NCBI GenBank assembly: GCA_900320855.1
Contig: ONTV01000005.1
Coordinates: 1-38,005, forward strand
Length of the DNA: 38,005 bases
Reading direction: 5' to 3'
DNA from: an uncultured Lentisphaerota bacterium
GTDB lineage: Bacteria > Verrucomicrobiota > Kiritimatiellia > RFP12 > UBA1067
Both the position numbers and the translations under genes were made by a program. Below are positions 31,935 to 38,005 of this stretch, in pieces. Every line of letters starts with the position of its first letter. The stretch's first letter is position 1. The notes below the pieces were generated by a model that was not told where the DNA came from, did not search any database, and saw only the letters and a list, made by a program, of their open reading frames with translations.

Positions 31935-32668
31935 AAATCGGATTCCTCGGCGCGGGCAAGATGGCCCACGGCATTCTCTCGGCGATGGCGGACACGTCGT
32001 CCGTCGTCCTCTCGTCGGTGGACGACAACCGCAACGTCGAGATCGCGCGGACGTGCGAACTCATCTTCCTCGCGGTGCGTCCGCAGGACGTGGACGCGGT
32101 CGCGGCGGAGGTGAAGCCGCTTCTGACGGCGAAGCAGACGGTCGTCTCGATCGTCGCGGGCAAGACGCTGCGGAAGCTGCGCGCGGCCCTGGGCGCGAAG
32201 GTGAACCTCATTCGCGTCATGCCGAATCTCGCGCTCCGGGCGGGCGCGGGCATGTGCGCGATCTGCCCCGGGCCGAAGGCGCCGAAGCGCCACCTCGCCG
32301 AAGTCGAGCGAATCCTCGGCGGCGCGGGCGAGACGGTTGTCCTGAAGGAAAAGGACTTCGACGCGGTGACGGCGCTCTCCGGCTCCGGCCCGGCCTATTT
32401 CGCCTACATGGAGGAGGCGATGGCCGAGGGCGGCGTCGCGCTCGGGCTCAAGCCGGCCGTCGCGCGGCTGCTGGCGGAGCAGACGATGTACGGCACGGCC
32501 AAGTTCCTGCGCGAGTCGAAGATGCCGCTGCGGGACTTCATCGAAGGCGTCTGCACGAAGGGCGGGACGACCGCCGCCGGGATGAGGCGCCTCGCGACGC
32601 CGGCGTTCAAGCGGATCGTCGCCGGGACGCTCGCCGCCGCCGCGCAGCGCTCGCGCGAACTGGCGTGA
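31931..32668 (+). CDS. proC: Pyrroline-5-carboxylate reductase, short form
   Basis: Last step of proline synthesis, NAD(P)H-dependent. 245 residues against the usual 260-280. The Rossmann start GFLGAGKMA is intact, but the following strand-helix-strand is shortened (VVLSSVDDNRNVEIARTCELIFLAVRPQ), with 20-odd residues fewer than typical. The dimerisation domain is complete: LSGSGPAYFAYMEEAM, and RDFIEGVCTKGGTTAAGM in place of the signature's V-SPGGTT-AG. AGGAG at 31919-31923 precedes the ATG, which overlaps the folC stop (ATGA). Confidence 0.92.
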   Translation: MKIGFLGAGKMAHGILSAMADTSSVVLSSVDDNRNVEIARTCELIFLAVRPQDVDAVAAEVKPLLTAKQTVVSIVAGKTLRKLRAALGAKVNLIRVMPNLALRAGAGMCAICPGPKAPKRHLAEVERILGGAGETVVLKEKDFDAVTALSGSGPAYFAYMEEAMAEGGVALGLKPAVARLLAEQTMYGTAKFLRESKMPLRDFIEGVCTKGGTTAAGMRRLATPAFKRIVAGTLAAAAQRSRELA

Positions 32669-32685
32669 AACGCCCAAAGTTTCCG

Positions 32686-32715
32686 TTGTCTAACAGGTCG
32701 GCGAGGTGATATAAT
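32686..32715 (+). promoter_or_regulatory. Promoter of the ferredoxin operon (TTGTCT-18-TATAAT)
   Basis: TGATATAAT at 32707-32715 with TTGTCT at 32686-32691. Leader about 41 bases with AAGGAGA at 32748-32754. Confidence 0.75.
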
Positions 32716-32762
32716 ACGCGCATTGTTTCAACCAACCACCAACAACGAAGGAGAACAGAACC

Positions 32763-32933
32763 ATGGCTCACAAGATTGCGGCCGACAAGTGCGTCGGATG
32801 CGGATGCTGCAAGGACGCCTGCCCGGCGGAGGCGATTGCCGAGGGTACGCCCTACACGATCGATCCCGACAAGTGCGTTGACTGCGGCGCCTGCGCGGCG
32901 CAGTGCCCGAACGAGGCGATCACCGCCGCGTGA
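32763..32933 (+). CDS. 2[4Fe-4S] ferredoxin, 56 residues
   Basis: Small cytoplasmic electron carrier of clostridial type. Two clusters: C10-x2-C13-x2-C16-x3-C20-P (with an extra Cys15), and KCVDCGACAAQCP in the second half, separated by TPYTIDPDK. Length and symmetry are exactly those of the bacterial 2[4Fe-4S] type, which goes with anaerobic metabolism (pyruvate:ferredoxin oxidoreductase, hydrogenases). AAGGAGA 8 bases before the ATG predicts high expression. The stop overlaps the GTG of the following permease (GTGA). Confidence 0.95.
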   Translation: MAHKIAADKCVGCGCCKDACPAEAIAEGTPYTIDPDKCVDCGACAAQCPNEAITAA

Positions 32934-33766
32934 TTGCGTTCGTCCAGGAAACCCTGCTGCTGCTCCCGTTCCTCTTCGCGACCTATCTGGTCCTGGAGGC
33001 CGTGGAGGCGCATGCGGGCGGTGCGCTCGAGAGAATTCTCGAGCGTGCGCGTTTGATTGGGCCGCTGGCGGGGGCGGCCGCAGGGGCGGTTCCCCAGTGC
33101 GGCGTCTCGGCGGCGGCGGCTTCGTTCTTTGCGGGCGGCGTCGTCACGGTCGGGACGCTTCTCGCCGTTTTCCTCTCGACGTCCGACGAGCTCCTGCCTG
33201 TTCTCCTGTCCAAGCAGGTTCCCGTTTCCATCCTCGTGCGGATCGTCCTTCTGAAGGTCGGCGCGGCGGTTGCCGTCGGCTTTCTTGTGGACGGGGTCTG
33301 CGCCGCCCTCCGCGTGCGGCGTCGGGCCCTGCACGTCCATGACCTCTGCGAGCACAGCCACTGCGGCTGTCGCGCGCACAAGGGCATTCTCGTCCCCGCG
33401 CTCATCCACACGGCGGAGATCTTCTTCTTCATCGTCCTCGTCTCGGGCGCGATCGAGCTGGCGATCCATTTCTTCGGCGAGGGCTGCTTCCAGTCGCTGC
33501 GCCTCAACACGCCGGTTCTCGGCGAACTGGCGGCGGGCGCGCTGGCCCTCATTCCGAACTGCGCCGTCTCCGTCGCGGGTGCGGAGCTTTACTGTTCGGG
33601 CGCGATGAGCGGGGGGGCGCTGATGGCGTCTTCGTTCACGGGGTCGGGCCTCGGGCTGCTCGTCCTCTTCCGCACGAACCGCAGTCTGCGCGAGAACCTG
33701 GCGATTCTCGCGACCGTCTACGTGGCGGGCGTCGCCCTCGGGCTTCTGACGGGGCCGCTGCTGTGA
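32930..33766 (+). CDS. Polytopic permease, putative manganese/arsenic efflux family
   Basis: 278 residues with about eight to ten membrane helices in two related halves. Each half has a motif with Pro-x-Cys: PQCGVSAAAASFFAGGVVTVGTLLA, and IPNCAVSVAGAELYCSGAMS with GGALMASSFTGSGLGLLVLFR. The middle hydrophilic loop carries a His/Cys cluster (HDLCEHSHCGCRAH), a likely metal-binding site. This matches the family annotated as putative manganese transporter or arsenic efflux protein; the substrate is not known to me. The GTG at 32930 is inside the ferredoxin stop, so the two are translationally coupled. GTGA joins it to the next gene as well. Confidence 0.75.
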   Translation: MIAFVQETLLLLPFLFATYLVLEAVEAHAGGALERILERARLIGPLAGAAAGAVPQCGVSAAAASFFAGGVVTVGTLLAVFLSTSDELLPVLLSKQVPVSILVRIVLLKVGAAVAVGFLVDGVCAALRVRRRALHVHDLCEHSHCGCRAHKGILVPALIHTAEIFFFIVLVSGAIELAIHFFGEGCFQSLRLNTPVLGELAAGALALIPNCAVSVAGAELYCSGAMSGGALMASSFTGSGLGLLVLFRTNRSLRENLAILATVYVAGVALGLLTGPLL

Positions 33767-35580
33767 CACGCCGCCTCGAACGCGCGTGGACGGTCGGCCA
33801 GGCGTCGTTCGCCGGGCGCGTCGTTCGCCGGTTCCTTTCCTGCAACTGCACGATGCATGCGGCGGGGCTGACGTATTTCTCGCTCCTCGCGGTCGTGCCG
33901 GTTCTCTGCTGCATTCTCGTCGCGGCGAAGGCTTGCCGCGTCGACGAGTATGCGCGCGTCCAGCTGAACGCTCGGATTGACGCGCTCATCGTCGAGATCG
34001 AGCGGGCGCCGGACGGCGAGCTGCCGCTCCTGGCCGCCGACGACGAGGAGGCGCGGCGCGCGAAGCGCCTCGCGGCGTCGGAGTTCGCGCGCGAGGCCCG
34101 CGACGTCTCGAACAAGCTCTTTGCGCGCGTCGAGTCGTTTGACGTCGGGACGTTCGGCTGGATCGGCTTCGGCTTTCTCCTCTGGACGGTCATCTCGTCG
34201 CTGGCGTCCGTCGAGACGAGCTTCAACGAGATCTTCGGCGTGGCGCGGGCGCGCCCGGTCTGGAAGCGCGCGTATCTCTACCTCTTCATACTCGTCGTCC
34301 TGCCGGTGCTCGCGACGGTGGCGATGTCATTGCCGATCCTGCGGACGGTCGAGGACGTCCTAACCTGGACGATGGGGCGGCTCTGGGTCACGAAATGGAT
34401 GTCGGACGGCCTGATCGGCCTTCTGGACTCGCGGCTCTTCGGCTTCGCGTTCACGCTCGGCGCGGCGTCGCTCGCCTTCGGCTTCTTCTTCTGGATCGTC
34501 CCGAACTGCGCCGTCCGTTTCCGCTGCGCCGGGCTGGGCGGGCTCGTCACGGCCGCGTTGTTCGGCGGCTGGCTCAAGCTCTGCGCGGTCGCGCAGGTCG
34601 GGATCGCGAAGTCCTCGGCGCTCTATGGCTCGTTCGCGTTCCTGCCGATCGTCCTCGCCTGGCTCTACATGAGCTGGCAGATCGTCCTCCTGGGCGCGTG
34701 CCTCGTGCGGGAACTGGAGAAGGCGCCGCGCGCCGTCGCGTCCGCGCGACGGGGGCGGGCGGGCTTCACGCTCGTCGAGATGCTCCTGGCGACGCTGCTG
34801 GTGGGCGTCCTCACGGCGCTGAGCGTGATGACGTTCCAGTCCGTCTCGCGCGGCTGGCAGGTCTCAACCGACTATCTGGACAAGATGCAGCGCACGGACT
34901 ACGCCCTCGGCCAGGTCATCGCGGGGCTGCGCTCGATGTACTACCCGCATGACGGCAAGCAGAACGCCGACTATGGCTTCGTACTCGAAGACCGGGGCTC
35001 GGGCGAAGACCCCGACCGGTCGGACGTCATCACCTGGTCGAAGACGGGCCCGGCGATCGTCGGCACGAAGAGCGCGCTCGCCGACACCGTCCATCGCGTT
35101 CAGGTGATGGTGCTGGAGGAGGGGAACGGCGACTATGCCGAGCCGATCCAGAAGACGGGGCTGTACGCGCGCCTCTGCGGCGACGCCGCGCTCATTCCGA
35201 AGGACGACGGCGACGACACCGACTACTCGTTCGCGAACGCCGAGCTCTACCAGCCGATCCTCGTCGCGGACGGCGTGACGGGCTTCAACTGCCGCGTCCT
35301 CGCGACGGCGGAGGAGGGAAAGGCCGGCGCGAAGGACGGCGCGGGCGAGAACGAGAAGCGGGACTTCGAGGACACGTTCGACGCCTCGAACGCCGTCCCC
35401 TACAAGGTCGAGCTGACGTTCCACATCGAGAAGCCGGACGAGAACTTCCGCTCGCAGACGGATCGCGCGCCGATGGTGCGCATCGTGCGCATCCCGATCC
35501 ACGAGCAGTCGCTGGACGGCGCGTCGCCGCCGGGCGGCGAGGAGGCCGAGAAGGAAGGGAAGGGGGCGAAGCGCAAATGA
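33763..35580 (+). CDS. Fusion of a YihY/BrkB-family membrane protein with a GspJ-type pseudopilin
   Basis: One uninterrupted 605-residue frame. Residues 1-322 are a complete YihY/BrkB-family protein (older name RNase BN, now doubtful): FLSCNCTMHAAGLTYFSLLAVVPVL, the central helices with SSLASVETSFNEIFGV, and the typical end YGSFAFLPIVLAWLYMSWQIVLLGACL. About twelve residues later stands a full prepilin site, RRGRAG334|F335TLVEMLLATLLVG with Glu339 at position 5, a pseudopilin helix and a soluble domain as in GspJ, to 605. A GTG at 34705 could start the pseudopilin separately with a basic 20-residue leader, but no ribosome site precedes it. Since the YihY C-terminus is probably cytoplasmic, prepilin peptidase could cut the fusion. 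The next gene, GspK-like, overlaps by ATGA, the usual J-K order. Confidence 0.88.
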   Translation: MTRRLERAWTVGQASFAGRVVRRFLSCNCTMHAAGLTYFSLLAVVPVLCCILVAAKACRVDEYARVQLNARIDALIVEIERAPDGELPLLAADDEEARRAKRLAASEFAREARDVSNKLFARVESFDVGTFGWIGFGFLLWTVISSLASVETSFNEIFGVARARPVWKRAYLYLFILVVLPVLATVAMSLPILRTVEDVLTWTMGRLWVTKWMSDGLIGLLDSRLFGFAFTLGAASLAFGFFFWIVPNCAVRFRCAGLGGLVTAALFGGWLKLCAVAQVGIAKSSALYGSFAFLPIVLAWLYMSWQIVLLGACLVRELEKAPRAVASARRGRAGFTLVEMLLATLLVGVLTALSVMTFQSVSRGWQVSTDYLDKMQRTDYALGQVIAGLRSMYYPHDGKQNADYGFVLEDRGSGEDPDRSDVITWSKTGPAIVGTKSALADTVHRVQVMVLEEGNGDYAEPIQKTGLYARLCGDAALIPKDDGDDTDYSFANAELYQPILVADGVTGFNCRVLATAEEGKAGAKDGAGENEKRDFEDTFDASNAVPYKVELTFHIEKPDENFRSQTDRAPMVRIVRIPIHEQSLDGASPPGGEEAEKEGKGAKRK

Positions 35581-36863
35581 CGGCGAGACGCGGCAGCGCG
35601 CTCATCGTTTCGCTCTGGATCATCGCCGTCCTCTCGGTGATGGTCTTCTCCTTCGCGTTCGAGGCGCACCAGCAGGCGGGCATCAACCTCTTCGTGCGCG
35701 AGCGCAACCGCGTCACGCGGCTGATCGAGCCGGGGCGCATCCTCGGCGAGACGATTCTCCTCGGCTTCAACGACGCGAAGGCCTGGAGCGACGGCGAGAA
35801 CGCGAAGGAGCTGGACGAGGAAGACCGCTTCTACCTCGAGAAGCGCGCGCTCAAGTTCGAGTCGAAGTGCACGGTCGGCCCGATCCTGCTGGACGAGTCG
35901 GACGAGTCGTCGGGCACGGTGACGGTCGAGATCCAGCTCGCCGGCTCGGGGTCGTCGAACGGCATCAACGTCAACGAGCTCTATGCGGGCGGCGACAAGA
36001 ACTACGCGCTGCGGTGGCAGATGATCCTGAAGGCCTCCGGCATCGACGAGGAGCTGGAGGTCGACGCGCCGGAGGCGGACGGGCGCGGCACGAAGCGCCA
36101 CAACCTCATGAACCTCCTCATCGCGAGCTGGAACAACTGGCGCGACACGAGCACGTCGATGATGGGCCCGCTCCCCGACCTCAATCCGCAGGAGGACGAC
36201 GGCGCGGACGAGGCGTGGTACAAGCAGCTGAACGAGCGGCTGGAGGACGAGGCACGCGGCAAGGCGGCGCGCAACGCCGCGAAGGAGGAGATGCTGCTGC
36301 CGCGCAACGGCGCGATTCCCGACGTCAAGGAGCTGGCCTCCGTGCGCGGCTTCCGCGACTTCCCGGCCGTCCTCACGGGCGGGCTGCTCCATCCGGACGC
36401 GGACGAGTCGGAGGAGAATCCGCGCCTCAAGGGCATCGTCAACGTCTTCGGCACGTCCGGGAGCGCGAAGGTGAACGTGAACGACTGCACGGTCGAGCAG
36501 CTTCTGACGGTGCCCGGCATCTTCAACGAGGACGCGACAACCGACGGGGACACGGCGGAGTCGGAGGAAATCGCGCGGGCGATCGTCGAGGCGCGCACCG
36601 TGATGCCGGAGGGCGAGGACGTCGACGAGTCACGCGACTGGTGGCCCTACAAGGACTGGCAGGACCTCTGCCGCCGCGTCTCGGACCATGCGAACGTCGA
36701 CGTCGGACAGGAGGCGAACGAGTATCTCTGCTACACGCCGGACGCGGACACGGTCTTCCAGATGCGGATCGTCGCCGCGTCGATGGGCATGACGCACGAG
36801 GCCCAGTGCGAGTGTTACGTGAAGGACGGAAAGGTGCGCTACCTCAAGTGGCGCGAGGATTGA
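35577..36863 (+). CDS. gspK: GspK-like type II secretion pseudopilin
   Basis: 428 residues. TARRG|SALIVSLWIIAVLSVMVFSFAFEAHQQAG is the processing site, helix and continuation typical of GspK, which lacks Glu5 as here. A large extracytoplasmic domain follows with the helix-hairpin-helix-like segment KVNVNDCTVEQLLTVPGI (GspK: N-N-A---L--LPG). GspK caps the pseudopilus tip together with I and J, and the J-like domain is encoded just upstream. Acidic loops dominate (DESDESS, DEEDR). The secretin partner is at the other end of the window. Confidence 0.85.
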   Translation: MTARRGSALIVSLWIIAVLSVMVFSFAFEAHQQAGINLFVRERNRVTRLIEPGRILGETILLGFNDAKAWSDGENAKELDEEDRFYLEKRALKFESKCTVGPILLDESDESSGTVTVEIQLAGSGSSNGINVNELYAGGDKNYALRWQMILKASGIDEELEVDAPEADGRGTKRHNLMNLLIASWNNWRDTSTSMMGPLPDLNPQEDDGADEAWYKQLNERLEDEARGKAARNAAKEEMLLPRNGAIPDVKELASVRGFRDFPAVLTGGLLHPDADESEENPRLKGIVNVFGTSGSAKVNVNDCTVEQLLTVPGIFNEDATTDGDTAESEEIARAIVEARTVMPEGEDVDESRDWWPYKDWQDLCRRVSDHANVDVGQEANEYLCYTPDADTVFQMRIVAASMGMTHEAQCECYVKDGKVRYLKWRED

Positions 36864-36877
36864 TTCCTGGAAAACTT

Positions 36878-36888
36878 GGGGACAGGCC
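36878..36888 (+). repeat. Partial GGGGACAGGCC repeat after gspK
   Basis: The only intergenic copy in the window; it ends TT where CC is expected and lies 15 bases after the gspK stop. Confidence 0.55.
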
Positions 36889-36929
36889 TTCGTTACGGCG
36901 CGGTGGCCGACGGCGCGCGCATTACGGCC

Positions 36930-37571
36930 CTAGGATCGCGTCGCGATGGTGTGGGAAAGGACGGCGAGGGACTGGGCGAGGTCGACGTTCTGGACGACGA
37001 CCTTGTCCGGGACGTCCAGCTGGACGGACGTGAAGTTCCAGATGCCGCAGATGCCGGCCGCGACGAGCTGGTCGGCGCAGGCCTGGGCGGCGGCGCTGGG
37101 GACGGTCAGGATGCCGAGCTTGATCGCGAGGCGGCGGACGAGGCGCGGCAGGTCTTCCATCGGGCGGACCTTGACGCCGTGGAACGTGAGGCCCATCAGG
37201 CCCGGATTCGCGTCGAACGCGACGGCGATCGACAGGTTGTGCTCCTCGAAGCCGCGATAGCCCAGAAGGGCGTTGCCGAGCGAGCCGACGCCCACGAGGA
37301 CGGCGTCCGTCGTGCTGTCCCAGCCGAGGGCCTTGTTGATGGCGTCCTGGAGCGCTAGGGCCGGGTAGCCGCGCCGGGGCTTGCCGGGGACGCCGGCCAT
37401 GGCGAGGTCCTTGCGCGCAAGCACCGGGTCGAGGCCGAGGCGTTCCGCGACGACGGCGCTCGAAATGTGCAGTTCGCCGGCGGTGATCAGCTCGCGGATG
37501 CAGCGCAAGTAGATCGGGTAGCGGCGAATGGTCGGCAACGGGAGGACGGCGGGAGGCGTCTGTTCATTCAT
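36930..37571 (-). CDS. rex: Redox-sensing transcriptional repressor Rex
   Basis: Senses the NADH/NAD ratio and represses anaerobic energy genes when NADH is low. 213 residues: N-terminal winged helix (LPTIRRYPIYLRCIREL, ISSAVVAERLGLDPVLARKDLA), then a Rossmann domain with VLVGVGSLGNALLGYRGFEEHNL and IAVAFDANPGLMGL, and the final helix (NVDLAQSLAVLSH) that swaps between subunits. The usual GAG-LG is GVGSLG here. Length matches the family (205-225). The only minus-strand gene; its 3' end faces gspK with 66 bases between. An extended -10 ends 10 bases upstream of the ATG, and a TTGTGA Rex half-site overlaps it, suggesting autoregulation. Confidence 0.95.
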   Translation of the reverse strand: MNEQTPPAVLPLPTIRRYPIYLRCIRELITAGELHISSAVVAERLGLDPVLARKDLAMAGVPGKPRRGYPALALQDAINKALGWDSTTDAVLVGVGSLGNALLGYRGFEEHNLSIAVAFDANPGLMGLTFHGVKVRPMEDLPRLVRRLAIKLGILTVPSAAAQACADQLVAAGICGIWNFTSVQLDVPDKVVVQNVDLAQSLAVLSHTIATRS

Positions 37572-37581
37572 GGCAGGGCGT

Positions 37582-37593
37582 ATTATATCACAA
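37582..37593 (-). promoter_or_regulatory. rex promoter with overlapping Rex half-operator
   Basis: On the minus strand TTGTGATATAAT: TTGTGA is the known Rex half-site (full site TTGTGA-N6-TCACAA), and TGATATAAT is the extended -10. The second half-site is not conserved. The start codon is 10 bases downstream, so the transcript should be almost leaderless. Confidence 0.65.
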
Positions 37594-38005
37594 GATGCGG
37601 CGCATTCCTATCGCTCCCGCACGGACGGCGGAGGTCGATGCGAGTATTCGGAAAACAAAAAATCCACCGAACCCTGAAACTACCAGGTTTAACGGACTGC
37701 TTTCGTTATTGCGAGGCCTCCCAAGTTCCTGACTGAACTTTCAAGGCGCGTCGTCCTTCTATGCCCCGCGCGGGCCCTTGCGGTCGGCTTTGCCGTCGCC
37801 TCCGGCGACCTCCCCTCTGGGCTTCGCCCTTCGGCGCATGCGCCCGCGCGTCCAAAACCGATTCGGGCGCTCGGCGTCGGCTTCACAGCGTCAGAACTGC
37901 TGGCCGCGCGGAACTTTAGTAACGAGACTTTACGAAAGAGATTCACTTGCGTTATCGCTTATCCGTTCGTCCGGCGAGACTCGCGCACATCGGTCGCGGA
38001 CTACG
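37594..38005. other. Gene-free end region with structured DNA
   Basis: No coding frame I can support. 37637-37740 is AT-richer (an A6 run at 37666-37671). 37765-37844 is a hairpin cluster described separately. The last 90 bases are of mixed composition with no recognisable motif. A promoter for a gene beyond the window or a non-coding RNA is possible, but I cannot assign a family. Confidence 0.5.
37765..37844. repeat. Cluster of five short palindromes
   Basis: CCCGCGCGGG (37765-37774), GGC-TTT-GCC (37786-37794), GTCGCC-TCC-GGCGAC (37795-37809), GGGC-TTC-GCCC (37819-37829) and GGCGCATGCGCC (37833-37844). Dense, GC-rich, symmetric on both strands. Confidence 0.8.

Noticed and set aside
37689-37946. 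85-codon minus-strand frame at the right end
   Set aside because: Encoded by the palindrome cluster; composition (Arg/Ser/Pro/Glu/Ala repeats) is that of translated hairpins.
1-38005. tRNA, rRNA, tmRNA genes, CRISPR arrays, insertion sequences and prophage genes
   Set aside because: None found: gaps are short, the repeats lack spacer structure, and no transposase, integrase or Cas-like protein is encoded.

Overview
This is about 38 kb of GC-rich bacterial chromosome. All recognisable genes but one (rex) lie on the plus strand, many joined by 1-4 base overlaps of the ATGA, GTGA or TGATG type. A CMP-KDO synthetase, a secretin, lipoproteins and TolA/TolR-like proteins point to an outer membrane with LPS. 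The fused SecDF, the T2SS/Tad-like pilin genes, a verrucomicrobial-looking zinc-finger protein and the abundance of short repeats suggest the PVC superphylum, perhaps an uncultured gut Kiritimatiellota or relative. That placement is inference: the window has no rRNA or other decisive marker.

Layout. 1-2254: 3' end of a secretin gene with an unusual coiled-coil tail, a 280 bp repeat region, and a TolA-like coiled-coil membrane protein. 2288-8647: pgi, miaB, recD2 and prs. 8707-15429: secDF (interrupted by a one-base frameshift), YejB/YejE-type peptide permeases, a peptide-binding protein and a short tsaB. 15464-21780: a C2H2 zinc-finger protein, pheT, a chagasin-like lipoprotein and thrS. 21803-24336: five consecutive small or medium genes whose products all carry a prepilin-type G|Q start (Flp/TadE/TadG-like). 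24426-27635: an M24 aminopeptidase, kdsB, azlC and an azlD fused to a TolR-like domain. 27632-32668: ligA, a UbiA-family prenyl-phosphate transferase, folC and proC. 32763-36863: a ferredoxin, a metal/arsenic-type permease, a remarkable YihY-pseudopilin fusion and a GspK-like pseudopilin. 36930-37571 (minus): rex. The last 410 bases hold no gene I can support but are rich in hairpins.

Regulation. Ten promoters share an extended -10 box, TGNTATAAT (one has TACAAT), generally with a poor -35. In five of them the start codon lies only 7-10 bases after the -10 box, so the transcripts should be leaderless or nearly so. The others have a short leader with an AAGGAG-type ribosome site.

Most interesting signals. 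(1) One ORF encodes a whole YihY-family membrane protein followed by a pseudopilin with an intact prepilin peptidase site, which looks like a self-separating polyprotein. (2) A 13-mer, GGGGACAGGCCCC or its A-variant, recurs seven times, six of them inside genes. (3) 8-bp tandem arrays sit in frame inside the enzyme genes kdsB and the M24 peptidase. (4) A 45-bp/39-bp repeat region whose halves are reverse-complement-like. (5) Five prepilin-like genes in a row with no assembly machinery nearby. (6) An AzlD-TolR-like fusion. (7) Leaderless promoters on housekeeping genes.
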